Below are positions 20,293-30,170 of a stretch of 64,000 bases of DNA, in pieces. The stretch covers positions 1,116,001 to 1,180,000 of the forward strand of contig JAFCIZ010000005.1 in assembly GCA_017871115.1 (NCBI GenBank), written 5' to 3'. The notes beneath the pieces were generated by a model. That model had not been told where the DNA came from and searched no databases. It saw only the letters and a list, made by a program, of their open reading frames with translations. The position numbers were made by a program, and so were the translations under genes. This DNA comes from Cunninghamella blakesleeana (lineage: Eukaryota; Mucoromycota; Mucoromycetes; Mucorales; Cunninghamellaceae). Numbering within the stretch: position 1 is the first letter of the stretch; every line of letters begins with the position of its first letter.

Positions 20293-21072
20293 TGTTGTGT
20301 GTGTTTTTGGTAAAAGTTATTTTTGTTAAAATAAAAAGTGAGAATTTGTATTTGAATTAATTATAATAATATAATTTCCAGTGAGCACCAGTTCTTGTTT
20401 TATAAGTAGAACGACTTAAGTTATAGCAAAAGTAAAAATAAAAAATAAAATAAAGTGTTTAAGAGAAAAATTCAAAAGTGTATGCAAATGAATTTTAAAG
20501 TCAGAGGTAGATTATTGTATAAAAAGAGTAATAATCTAATAAAATAATAGAAAGTATAAAAAAATAAAATAAAAAATATATATTAATATGTAATATCAGA
20601 TGAAATAAAATAAAATAAATAATTTATATATGTTATAAAAATTTAAAAATAAAATAAAAATGATTTCACTTAAGAAATAAAGTATGTTTGTTATAATAAA
20701 ATAAAATAAAAAGATTTCACTTAAGAAATATATGTAAAGTTAATAAAATTTAAAAAAATAAAATTGGTTTGGACAAATAAAATATTTATTATATAAAATA
20801 TTATTTCAAGATTTGACTTGATATTTGACAAAGAAAGAAAAAAAACAAAAGAGAAAGAAAAATATTCTTTCCTATTTATATTAAAACAAAATTTTAAAAA
20901 TTATTATTTTTGTACGAGGTCAAAAGGTTGTCGGTTCAAAGGTTGTCGGTTCAAAGGTTGTCGGTTCAGAGGTTGTCGGTTCAGAGGTTGTCGGTTCAGA
21001 GGTTGTGACTCGGAGGTTAAAAATATATATATTTTTTTTTAAGCACCGTCAGCCTCATCCGCTTGGGCGACA
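20293..21072 (-). repeat. LTR of element 2 (5' LTR in element sense), 780 bp
   Basis: Same sequence as 12112-12891 wherever compared, with CCAGTGAGCACCAG at 20378-20391 and the TATA box at about 20397-20405. The ATAT target copy follows at 21073. Confidence 0.95.
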
Positions 21073-21076
21073 ATAT

Positions 21077-21765
21077 AATAAGTTTCCAGTGAGCACCAGT
21101 TCCTGTTTTATAAGTAGAACGACTTAATATAAAGGAATAGAAAATTAAAAAAATAAAATAAAATAAAAAAAATAAAAGAAAATAAAATAAAGATTATAAG
21201 TAAAATATAAGCAGGATTAAAGCAAAAGTTTAATGACCGCCGAGTAAAATAAGTAGTAAAGAGTTTAAATGATTTAGATCAGTAGTATAGAATATTTAAG
21301 TGAATAAATATTATAAAATAAGATAGTATATAATAATATAAAATATTATAAAGTAAAAATAAAATAAAAATAAAATAATTTGTTAAATAAAAAATAGATA
21401 AGTTCAATAATTGAATATGTTATAGTAAGTTAAAATAAAAAAATTTAAAATTATAAAGTTTGTTTTATAAAGTGGACAAGTTCAATAATTATTTAGTAGA
21501 TAATAATTTATTATAAAAATTTGACAATTTAAGAGAAAGAAAGAGAAAAAAATTGGTTCTATTTATATTTAAAAAAAATTAAAAAAATTATTTAAAGTAT
21601 ATTGAGAGTAGGGAAAAGATATGGAAGTGACTTTCATATTAAACAACGGTGCAGTGAACATTGGTTCAGTGAACATTGGTTCAGTGAACAATGGTTCAGT
21701 GAACAACGGTTCAAAAAAGCAGTGACCAATTTCAAAGAGCGCCATTGGTATCACCATTGTCGACA
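21077..21765 (-). repeat. Main part of the left LTR of element 3 (3' LTR in element sense)
   Basis: It continues the LTR pieces at 5411-5461 and 12089-12111. The three pieces total 763 bp and match 29238-30000. U3 holds a 15-bp array (about 21644-21715). Confidence 0.94.
21644..21715. repeat. 15-bp minisatellite in U3 of element 3
   Basis: Four to five units of GGTTCAGTGAACATT with small changes. Each unit contains GTTCAGTGAAC, a perfect inverted repeat around one base, which could be a dyad binding site. Repeated in the other LTR at about 29879-29950. Confidence 0.9.
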
Positions 21766-22193
21766 CCCCCAACGCCAACAAAAGATAGCCCTCTATCTTG
21801 AACATGATTCCAGGGATCCCTATTTTTTATTTTTCTAGTAACGATCCTGTTGACTTTAGCGGTACCAACACCTGCAAAGAGTTCTTGTAATAGGTTTGTC
21901 CGTTGCATTTTATATACAATTAGGCTTTCTTTAGTAGTAGGGCGACATAATGACTGGTGGAGAAACCTGTGAACCATAGGACAGAGGCTAACCGAGAAAG
22001 TTTCACACATTTTGTTTTTTATTTTTTCTATAGTTTCATGATCATCCACGTACATTGGGTACATATATCTTATAAACATTTTATATGTTTCAATTTCCGG
22101 CAGCTTGTCGAAGTTTTCCAATACAGCCAGTGCTTCATCGTAGAGTGGGTCTTCATCTAGAGGTATCCGATTGCGATTAGTAGGTATTTCCAT
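21732..22193 (-). CDS. Accessory ORF of element 3, unknown function
   Basis: 153 aa starting MEIPTNRNRIPLDEDP. It aligns along its whole length with the element 2 protein (DPLYDEALA, FIRYMYPMYVDDH, CPMVHRFLHQSL, LLQELFAGVG, KKIKNRDPW-like KIKNRDPW) and through its C-terminal part with element 1. The DGGPS motif is changed to DRGLS here. The frame ends 34 bases inside the 3' LTR. No known domain is visible. Conservation of the frame among clearly diverged elements argues for purifying selection. Confidence 0.78.
   Translation of the reverse strand: MEIPTNRNRIPLDEDPLYDEALAVLENFDKLPEIETYKMFIRYMYPMYVDDHETIEKIKNKMCETFSVSLCPMVHRFLHQSLCRPTTKESLIVYKMQRTNLLQELFAGVGTAKVNRIVTRKIKNRDPWNHVQDRGLSFVGVGGVDNGDTNGAL
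21782..21799 (-). promoter_or_regulatory. Conserved hairpin next to the 3' LTR, element 3
   Basis: In element sense AAGATAG, loop AGGG, CTATCTT makes a 7-bp stem, 16 bases before the 3' LTR. Compared with elements 1 and 2 (GATGG/CCATC), one pair is changed on both sides (GATAG/CTATC), a compensatory change. GTTGGGGG next to the LTR is the likely polypurine primer. Confidence 0.5.
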
Positions 22194-22545
22194 ATTTGTT
22201 AATAAAGTATGATAGTAGTAGTTAGAAAAAAAAATGGTTATTAAGTTAATTATTTTTTTTTTTTTGTAATAACCTGATAAAAATAAAGGGAGTAATGAAA
22301 GAAAGAAAAATTCTTTTTTTTTTTTTTTATAAGATTTTTTTTTTTTTTTTTTTGTGTTGGCAGATTAGTTCTTTTGTGTTACTGGATCAACTTCGTTAAA
22401 ATTATACTTGTTATCTGATTTCTTTTAAATATGATTTATGTTATTATGATTATTATTATATATATTATTATGGTTATTATTATATATATTATTATTATTA
22501 TTTTTTTTCGGAAGAGTACGTAATATTTTTTTTTTTTTTTTTTTT

Positions 22546-23865
22546 TTATAATTCCAATCCATAGGTTTTATAAACATGTACATTCCAATTTACATCAGGT
22601 AATTGTAAGATCTTGAGCCTATTACCGTGAACACGCTTTATCCTTGTCTTTGTTGTATCTAGTGGTTTAATCATATAAGTACCTTTCCCAAGAGATTGAT
22701 GTATGATATATTTTCCTTGCCACATGTCAGATATTTTCCCAGACCAAGAATTTGCTTTTATTCCATTATATAGCGTTACAATGTCACCAATTCTAAAGGC
22801 AGGTTTCCATTCTCTATTATTATTTAAGACTTTTTTATCGATCGCCAATTTCTGGTTCATTTGTGATTTTTCTATCATTTTTGATGCTGATTGTCTTATC
22901 TGATTGAGAGCTAGAATTTCCTTTTTTGTCCTTAATTTTAATTGTGTATCAAAATTATAAGTATTAAAATCAATAGGTTTGGCATGTTGATCAAACGGAG
23001 TTTTAACGTCATATCCATAAGTTAAATAAAATGGTGATTGTTGTGTTGAAGATTGTTTGATGGATCGATACGCGAATAGAACCGAAGGAAGGTATTGATC
23101 CCATATTGATTTTTCAGTTGATGTAACCTTTTTTATTATAGTTCCAAGTGTAGAATTAAACCTTTCAATCAATCCATTGGCTTGAGAGTTTCCGACTGAT
23201 ATTGTATTATGATGTATATTATATTGATTACAAACCTTTTTTATTAAATCACTAATAAAGGGTTTGCCATTATCCGTAATTATAAGATGAGGTGTACCAT
23301 GACGACATATTATTTCTTCATAAATAAATAAGGCAACTTCTGATGTTGTTTGATAACGTAAAGCACGAGCTTCTACCCATTTAGTTAGATAATCTATACC
23401 GGCAATAATATATCTGTATCCACCTTTTGATGTAGGTACGTGTTTAACATCTAAGCCCCATTGTTCAAATGGTTTTGATTTAACTGGTATAGGATAGAGA
23501 AATTCATTTAATTTTTTAGGACCTACCGTTTGACATCTTGAACATTTTTTTATATATATTTGTATATCTTTAGCCATAGAATCCCAATAATATCTTATTG
23601 ATAATTTATATAATGTATTGTGATAACCAATATGTCCACCTAAAGGATGTTGATGATACATGTACAGTGCTTCCAGAGCTTCTTGCTTATTTAAAACTTG
23701 TCTTAGAGTTTGATGTTTGATATTAAATTTATATAATTTATTGTTTCGAACAATAAAATTATGTGAGTTTCGTTGTAAGTATCTTTTCATTTTTATTGTT
23801 ATGTCTTCAGGAATTTTTAAAGTTGTGAGATATTCTTTAATATTATTTATAATTTGCTGATCCAT
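22546..23865 (-). CDS. Integrase of element 3, encoded as a separate ORF
   Basis: 439 aa, the same length as in element 2, starting MDQQIINNIKEYL. It has the HPLGGH and CSRC zinc ligands, the three acidic core residues in WGLDVKH, ITDNGKPF and GLIERFN, and the C-terminal WSGKISDMWQGKYII and VHGNRLK. About 15 consecutive A residues (element sense) directly precede the ATG. The independent start and the 1.05-kb gap after pol repeat the arrangement of element 2, so the split is a stable family feature. Expression is probably by an internal or spliced message (inference). Confidence 0.93.
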   Translation of the reverse strand: MDQQIINNIKEYLTTLKIPEDITIKMKRYLQRNSHNFIVRNNKLYKFNIKHQTLRQVLNKQEALEALYMYHQHPLGGHIGYHNTLYKLSIRYYWDSMAKDIQIYIKKCSRCQTVGPKKLNEFLYPIPVKSKPFEQWGLDVKHVPTSKGGYRYIIAGIDYLTKWVEARALRYQTTSEVALFIYEEIICRHGTPHLIITDNGKPFISDLIKKVCNQYNIHHNTISVGNSQANGLIERFNSTLGTIIKKVTSTEKSIWDQYLPSVLFAYRSIKQSSTQQSPFYLTYGYDVKTPFDQHAKPIDFNTYNFDTQLKLRTKKEILALNQIRQSASKMIEKSQMNQKLAIDKKVLNNNREWKPAFRIGDIVTLYNGIKANSWSGKISDMWQGKYIIHQSLGKGTYMIKPLDTTKTRIKRVHGNRLKILQLPDVNWNVHVYKTYGLEL

Positions 23866-24911
23866 TTTTTTTTTTTTTTTGTTGTAAAAAGAATTTTTTT
23901 TTTTTCTTTTGTGTGTGATTATAACTGTATTAAATAAAGTTGTGTGAGTTGCTTTAATATGTTCTGAAAAGGATTTTTGATTATGTATTGTTGTATTAGT
24001 GTTGCGTTATAAGTTGTTTTTGATTTTTGAATATAGCTTTTAATGTCTTCAATCGTCTTTGGACAAATTTTTTTTTTTTTTTTTTGTATTTGTTAAATGT
24101 TATGTATTTAATTGTTGTTTTTTTTTTTTTTTTTTTTGTAGTTTTAAATATTATTATAAAATAATGTTTGTTGTAATGTTAGTTATTGTAGTCTATTAAT
24201 AAAAGAATAATTGTTGTAAAATAATTGTAAAAATTGTTGTAATTGTTGTAATAAAAATAATTGTTGTAAAATAATAATAGTTAGTTAATAATATATTGTT
24301 AGATTAGCTTTTTACGTCTTCAATCGTCTTGGACGCTATTTTGTTATTATTTTTTTTTTTGTTATGTGTTTTTTTTTTTTTTTTTTGTTGTGGTTAATGT
24401 TATTGAGGTGATAGTTTGTTGAAAATAATTGTTGTAAATAAATAATATAATTGTTGTATAAAAAATATATAGATTTTTGTTGCAAGTGTTGTTGAAATAG
24501 TAATAATTGTTGTATAATATTGTCTTCTATAAAATAATTGTAAAATAAGTTGTTTTGTTAATTGTTTGTCTAGCTTTTATCGTCTTCAATTTCTCTTGGA
24601 CGTTTGTGTCTAGCTTTTAGCGTCTTCAATTTCTCTTGGACGTTTGTGTCTAGCTTTTAGCGTCTTCAATTTCTCTTGGACGTTTGTGTCTAGCTTTTAG
24701 CGTCTTCAATTTCTCTTGGACGTTTGTGTCTAGCTTTTAGCGTCTTCAATTTCTCTTGGACGTTTGTGTCTAGCTTTTAGCGTCTTCAATTTCTCTTGGA
24801 CGTTTGTGTCTAGCTTTTAGCGTCTTCAATTTCTCTTGGACGTTATTTATTTTATTATTATTATAAATTTTTTTTTTTTTTTTTTATGTTGTTTTTTTTT
24901 TTTTTTTTGTT
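23866..24911 (-). promoter_or_regulatory. Pol-integrase gap of element 3 with a repeated motif
   Basis: 1,046 bases without a credible ORF. Single copies of the AGCTTTT-A-GTCTTCAATCGTC motif occur near 24038 and 24305, followed by the tandem array at 24567. Many T-runs of 10-20 bases (A-runs in element sense) are present. It corresponds to the element 2 gap. Confidence 0.6.
24567..24846. repeat. 40-bp tandem array, seven copies, in the pol-integrase gap
   Basis: Seven head-to-tail 40-bp units, each with TGTCTAGCTTTTAGCGTCTT, then CAATTTCTCTTGGACGTTTG. The first unit has TATCG for TAGCG and the last diverges in its final bases. The unit is an amplified version of the motif found singly elsewhere in this gap and in element 2. 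The near identity indicates recent expansion. Confidence 0.95.
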
Positions 24912-27900
24912 TTAATAACCAAGTCTTGAAAGAAAGTCTGCAGATTGTTGTTTCTTTCCACTGCGATATTGTATTTCAAATTCATAGTCAGCCAAGTAAG
25001 TAATCCATCGTGCCACCATACCAGTAGGATTAGGAGCCTTTATCAGCCAACGCAAAGGAGAATGATCAGAAATTACAGTAAATTTTTTTTCTAATAGGTA
25101 GGGTCTAAACATTTGTAGACTCCATATGAGAGCTAGACATTCCAATTTAGTAGCACTATAATTTCTTTCACTTTGTTTTAATCCACGACTTGCATATACT
25201 ACAGGATGTTCTTGTTCATCATCATCTAATTGTGATAGAACGCAACCTAAACCTTCTATTGATGCATCACATACTATGATAAATGGTTTACTATGATCTG
25301 CCCTTTTAAGAATAGGTGCTTCTGTCAGTTTTTGTTTTAATAATTCAAATGATTTAGTTGTTATATCAGTCCATGGTGATTTATTTTTTGTCTTTGTAAC
25401 ATCATGTAATGGTCTTGCTATTGCTGCAAAGTTTTGTATGAAACGTCTATAATAAGATGCTAGTCCAATAAATCCTCTTATCTGTTTAATTGTTGTTGGT
25501 TGTGGATAATCTTTTACTTTTTCTATTTTTGCTGGATCTGTTTTTATTCCATCTTTGGTGATAATATAACCAAGAAATTTTAGTTCATCTTTAAAAAATA
25601 CACATTTTTCTATGTTGAATAATAATCCACCAAGTCTTGCACATTTAAATAATTCTTCAAGATCAGATAAATGTTGTTCAATATTACTAGAGTGTACATT
25701 GAGATCATCTATGTATGCCACTAAACATCTATTCATCATAGATTTAAAACATATATCTATAAAACGTTGGAAAGTAGCAGGACTATTAACTAACCCCATC
25801 GGTAGCATTTCATATTGATATGTTCCAAATTTTGTAACAAAACCAGTTAATTCTTTACTATTATCATGTAAAGGTACTTGATGAAAGCCAGCTCTAAGAT
25901 CTAATGCAGAGAATATACTTGAAGTTCCTAGTTCATCAATAAGATCATCAATTCTTGGTAGTGGGTAAGCGTCTACTTTAGTTTGGGCATTCAGTTTTCT
26001 GTAATCTACTACCATTCTATATTCACCGTTTTTCTTTTTAACCAAAATAATAGGAGCAGTATAAGGTGTATTTGCAGGTTTGATTATTCCAAGATTACAT
26101 AGACGATCTAATTCCATTTTTAAATAATCTTGTTCTACCGGACTCATACGATAAGGTCGATGTCTAATTGGTACTGTGTTTTCTTTTAATATTATTTCAT
26201 GTTCAATCATTGTTGTATAACCCATTTTATCATTATTCCAATCGAAAACATCTTGATAATGATTTATTAATTTCCAAAACTTAATCTTATATTTTTCAGG
26301 TATGTTTCCAAGTTGTAATTTTTCTTTAAAAGATTCATCCAGTGGATTGTCATCATTTATATTATCAATATTGAATAGTTCTGTTGTTGTTCCTTCTATA
26401 CCAATTTCTTCGACTATGTCATAACCTTTCAGATCATCAGTATCTAGAATAGATTCATTGCTCATTAAATTATAAAATTCACTAATAATATGATGCGGAG
26501 GTAAATCAACATCTTTATCAGATCTATTAATTATATTTAATGTATATTCATTTGGTTTAGATATAGTATGAGGATCATCTTGTGTAAGTAGTATAGGTTC
26601 AGACGTATGCATGTTAGGATTAATATAAAATTGACAGTTTGTATGAGGTGGTATAGTCATTCCATCATTACCAGTAGATATAGTTAAACTATTTTCTTCT
26701 TGATTACGTTCAATATTAATTTTTATATCATCTTCCATGTAATAATTTTCTTCTTCTGAATATTCATCATGTTCCCATTCGTCATCATCTGTTACAGAAT
26801 CAGTAGCATCAGTATCACTATCAGTATTTATTTCATTATTATTTCCTGTTGTATTATCTTGAGTTTGGTTTTCGGTTTGATAATTAGTATTGATTGTTTT
26901 AATAGTAACTAAAGGTTTATCTGTTTCTTTTAAAAAAGTGATAGGTAGTTCAGCTGATTTATGTTTATATAATACTTTAAGTGTACTAGTTCTAAAATTA
27001 AGGAGAGCTTGTGCATGACTTAACCAATTATTTCCTAGTACCAGATGAGCAGGACACTTAGGTAATACTTCCATATTAACAGGTATTATAATATCAGGAT
27101 TTACTTGTATTTGTACATCATGTATTGTTCCAAGTGTTGCTTGTTTAGTACCGTTTCCTAATATAAATATGTTAGTAGAAGGAGCATCTATTTGCAACCC
27201 TAACAGTTTCATCATAGATTTAGACATACATGATTTAGAAGCACCACTATCAATCAAACCTTTTATTCTTTTATCATTAATGATTAAACTTGTATAAGCT
27301 GCTGTTGTTGTTAATTCTGTATTCGTTATTGTATTTAATGGTATATCTGTTGCAGTTGTATCAATTTGTTCTTTTGATTTTGTTGTTTTTCTTTTAGGTC
27401 TACATGCTGTTAATAATTGACGTCGTAAAGTGTGTGAAGATTTAATTAGATCGCCAACATCAATATTAGCTTTCTGATTAAAAACGTCATCTACAATATT
27501 ATATTTTATTTGTAATGGTGTTGGTGGTTGTCGTTTGCGTTTTATTTTATTTTCTGATTCATTAATATTATCCATGATATAATCATTAATTATATCTTGT
27601 TGAGTTAATTGTTGATCAGTTATATCCTCGATCAGTTTAGAGGTATTATTTATATTTAGTTTTTGCTTCCCTTTACTGATTATTTTAGGTGTTTTAGAAG
27701 ATGAAGGCATTACTGCAGGAGGTTTATCTAATCTGGCTGCGTAAAGATCTTCATCATCATAATGTGTATATTCATTTTCATCCCATAGTTCATGTTGATC
27801 GAAGATTGCATTCATATTTTGTTGATTTTTTTCAATATTATTATTTTTTAAATTGTTTTTGTTGTTGTTGATGTGATTATTATTGTTGATATTTTTATTA

Positions 27901-27967
27901 TTATTATTGTTAATGGATTTGTTATCAGGGACTGCCAATTGACCATTATATGCAATTGCCCCGTCTA
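24912..27967 (-). CDS. pol: Pol (protease, reverse transcriptase, RNase H) of element 3, read by -1 frameshift
   Basis: About 1,018 open codons entered by the slippery site at 27968-27974, again with no ATG at the upstream end. Protease: LIDSGASKSCMS near residue 229 and LVLGNNWL. RT: YRMVVDYRKLN, LPMGLVNSPATFQR and YIDD near residue 741. RNase H: IIVCDAS, LECLALIW and SDHSPL. The N-terminus is Asn/Lys-rich and the region before RT carries an acidic stretch. It ends SADFLSRLGY. It is closer to element 2 than to element 1 throughout. Confidence 0.95.
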
Positions 27968-27974
27968 GTTTTTT
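27927..27974 (-). promoter_or_regulatory. Predicted -1 ribosomal frameshift signal, element 3
   Basis: In element sense A AAA AAC TAG, a 5-base spacer, then GGGG-CAATTG, loop, CAATTG, bulge GCAGT and CCCT. Same geometry as elements 1 and 2. Confidence 0.85.
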
Positions 27975-29110
27975 GAATGAGTTTGTTGTTGAATGTGTTG
28001 TTGTTGTTGATTAAATTGTTGTTGTGTATATTGCTGTTGCTGATGTTGCTGTTGTTGCTGTTGTTGCTGTTGTTGCTGTTGTTGCTGTTGTTGCTGTTGT
28101 TGTGTTTGATTAGATACGTAGTTATTATTATTATTATCATAATTATAATCTTGGTTATATTGTTGATTATTATAACGTCTTGATCCAAAATTATTTTTAT
28201 AAGAGCCATTATAATTGTTAGATCCATGATAATAACCATTATTTCTATTTGATTTGGATAATTCACTACGTACGATTTTAACAATATCATCACTTGTAAG
28301 GTTGTCACTTTTATGAGATTTCTTAGTCGATTGATTTATCTGTTCTATTTTATCATTCATATTCTTTTCCATTGTTTCCATATTAGTAACTAAACGTTCT
28401 AATAATGTAACGACAGGATCAGTTTTGGCCGATAAATTAGTATCCGTATTTCGATGACTAGAGTCTATCATATTAAATGATTCGTTACTAAAAGGATAAT
28501 GATGTAGTTGAACATCAGTAGTAGTATGATTAATTCCAATATCATAGATATTGTTATTATTTGATCCATAGGCTTTATTAGCATTCCACCATGATTCAGC
28601 ATATTTTAACCATTGTTGTTCAGTAATGGATCCATGTTCAATGCAATGTTTGCTTATAACAGGTAACAATCCATAACGGAAACGCATTAACACAATGTCA
28701 TTATCATCTTTATTAGCCAATCGTGCAACTTCCTGTAATCTTGAGTAGAAATCACGTGGATGTTCATCGGCACCTTGTCGCATGTTATTAAGTATCAATT
28801 TATAAGATTCGAGTAATTCAGCAGTTACGAATTTCTTTTCTAATGCATCCATAGCTACATCGAATGTTAACCCATTTTGAAGTTGATCCTTAAGTGAATC
28901 CAAGTAAGTTTTAGCAGATTTTCTAACTTGAATTTTTAAAATTGCAAGTTTTCTACTATCGGTAGTATTGTTTGAGAGTTCCAAATAAGTTTCCAATATT
29001 TGTCTGAAGTGACGAAAATCTTCACGTTCACCTCCAGAAAAGGAAATAAGTTGAGGTTTAAAGTCCATTAATGGTTGCTTTTGAGCCAACACGGTATAAT
29101 CGTAAGACAT
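27965..29110 (-). CDS. gag: Gag of element 3 with a long polyglutamine tail
   Basis: I chose the ATG at 29110 (MSYDYTVLAQKQ) because it matches the element 2 Gag start. The frame opens earlier only with GTG. The capsid-like region has SFSGGEREDFRHFRQILETY, AKTYLDSLKDQ and WLKYAESWW. The tail is Asn-rich, then has a run of more than 20 glutamines coded by CAA/CAG triplets (about 28015-28105), a repeat likely to change length. No CCHC zinc knuckle is present. The stop TAG overlaps the frameshift site. Confidence 0.88.
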   Translation of the reverse strand: MSYDYTVLAQKQPLMDFKPQLISFSGGEREDFRHFRQILETYLELSNNTTDSRKLAILKIQVRKSAKTYLDSLKDQLQNGLTFDVAMDALEKKFVTAELLESYKLILNNMRQGADEHPRDFYSRLQEVARLANKDDNDIVLMRFRYGLLPVISKHCIEHGSITEQQWLKYAESWWNANKAYGSNNNNIYDIGINHTTTDVQLHHYPFSNESFNMIDSSHRNTDTNLSAKTDPVVTLLERLVTNMETMEKNMNDKIEQINQSTKKSHKSDNLTSDDIVKIVRSELSKSNRNNGYYHGSNNYNGSYKNNFGSRRYNNQQYNQDYNYDNNNNNYVSNQTQQQQQQQQQQQQQQQQQQQHQQQQYTQQQFNQQQQHIQQQTHSKN

Positions 29111-29215
29111 CCTATAGTTTATTATTTTCACCTTGCTTGATTATTGTTTAGTAGTTTTAATAGAATGAATATCTTTCCCAGTAGTTTATTGATTGTATAA
29201 GCTTGTAGAAAAGAT

Positions 29216-29233
29216 CCCCGACAGTGAGCACCA
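29216..29233 (-). promoter_or_regulatory. Primer binding site, element 3
   Basis: In element sense TGGTGCTCACTGTCGGGG begins four bases after the 5' LTR. One base differs from elements 1 and 2, in the part that would pair with the tRNA T stem. Confidence 0.78.
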
Positions 29234-29237
29234 AATA

Positions 29238-30000
29238 TGTTATGTGGGTTTTTGGTTAAGATTTATTTTTGAAATGAGGAATGAGTATTATAAGTTATAT
29301 TTGGAGTATATAATAAGTTTCCAGTGAGCACCAGTTCCTGTTTTATAAGTAGAACGACTTAATATAAAGGAATAGAAAATTAAAAAAATAAAATAAAATA
29401 AAAAAAATAAAAGAAAATAAAATAAAGATTATAAGTAAAATATAAGCAGGATTAAAGCAAAAGTTTAATGACCGCCGAGTAAAATAAGTAGTAAAGAGTT
29501 TAAATGATTTAGATCAGTAGTATAGAATATTTAAGTGAATAAATATTATAAAATAAGATAGTATATAATAATATAAAATATTATAAAGTAAAAATAAAAT
29601 AAAAATAAAATAATTTGTTAAATAAAAAATAGATAAGTTCAATAATTGAATATGTTATAGTAAGTTAAAATAAAAAAATTTAAAATTATAAAGTTTGTTT
29701 TATAAAGTGGACAAGTTCAATAATTATTTAGTAGATAATAATTTATTATAAAAATTTGACAATTTAAGAGAAAGAAAGAGAAAAAAATTGGTTCTATTTA
29801 TATTTAAAAAAAATTAAAAAAATTATTTAAAGTATATTGAGAGTAGGGAAAAGATATGGAAGTGACTTTCATATTAAACAACGGTGCAGTGAACATTGGT
29901 TCAGTGAACATTGGTTCAGTGAACAATGGTTCAGTGAACAACGGTTCAAAAAAGCAGTGACCAATTTCAAAGAGCGCCATTGGTATCACCATTGTCGACA
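29238..30000 (-). repeat. LTR of element 3 (5' LTR in element sense), 763 bp, intact
   Basis: In element sense it runs from TGTCGACAATGG to CCCACATAACA. It shows the uninterrupted target sequences of elements 1 and 2 (GAGTATTATAAG and GAGTATATAATAAG), which fixes their 4-bp duplications. It contains the PBS-like core, a TATA box and the U3 minisatellite. Confidence 0.95.
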
Positions 30001-30170
30001 GTGGGTTTTTGTGCAAGATTTATTTTTTAGAAATGAGGAGCGAGCATTTGTAAATATATTTGATATAAATAATAAAGTTCCAGCGAGCACCAATTACTGT
30101 TTTATAAATAGAACGACTTAATATAGAGGAATAAAAATAAATAAAAATAAAAGAAATAAAAAAATTCAAG
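30001..30170 (-). repeat. Truncated older LTR, continued from the left side of element 3
   Basis: It is similar to the outer end of the element 3 LTR, with CCAGCGAGCACCA (one change from the PBS-like core) and CTGTTTTATAAATAGAACGACTT. It breaks off at 30170, where another LTR begins. Confidence 0.75.

Larger units (their letters stand above)
12112..21072 (-). mobile_element. Complete Ty3/gypsy-like LTR retrotransposon, element 2
   Basis: Two LTRs of 780 bp each (12112-12891 and 20293-21072) look identical. A 4-bp duplication ATAT flanks it (12108-12111 and 21073-21076). Element order is PBS, gag, pol by -1 frameshift, an 836-base gap with repeated motifs, a separate integrase ORF, an accessory ORF running into the 3' LTR, and the LTR. 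All ORFs are open, so it may be active. It lies inside the left LTR of element 3, 23 bases of that LTR beyond element 1. Confidence 0.95.
5411..30000 (-). mobile_element. Ty3/gypsy-like LTR retrotransposon, element 3 (host of the nest)
   Basis: The right LTR, which is 5' for the element, is 29238-30000 (763 bp). The left LTR is split into 5411-5461, 12089-12111 and 21077-21765, which also sum to 763 bp once the nested elements 1 and 2 and one copy of each 4-bp duplication are removed. In element order it carries a PBS, gag, pol joined by a predicted -1 frameshift, a separate integrase ORF, an accessory ORF reaching into the 3' LTR, and the 3' LTR. Every ORF is open, so it was probably intact before the two insertions. 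It lies in an older LTR remnant. I see at most one shared base as target duplication (CTATG on the left, GTGGG on the right). Confidence 0.92.

Noticed and set aside
20378..20391. Tf1-like self-priming by the LTR copy of the PBS core
   Set aside because: Self-priming needs the transcript 5' end to be complementary to the PBS. Here the copy has the same sense as the PBS.
21732..22193. Accessory ORF as an envelope gene
   Set aside because: It is in the env position, but it has no signal peptide, no membrane segment and no cysteine-rich ectodomain.
24567..24846. Regular 40-bp repeats resembling a CRISPR array
   Set aside because: The units abut with no unique spacers, there are no cas genes, and the setting is a eukaryotic retrotransposon. 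It is a minisatellite.
27977..28183. Leucine-rich plus-strand ORF
   Set aside because: It is the antisense shadow of the polyglutamine tract of element 3 Gag.
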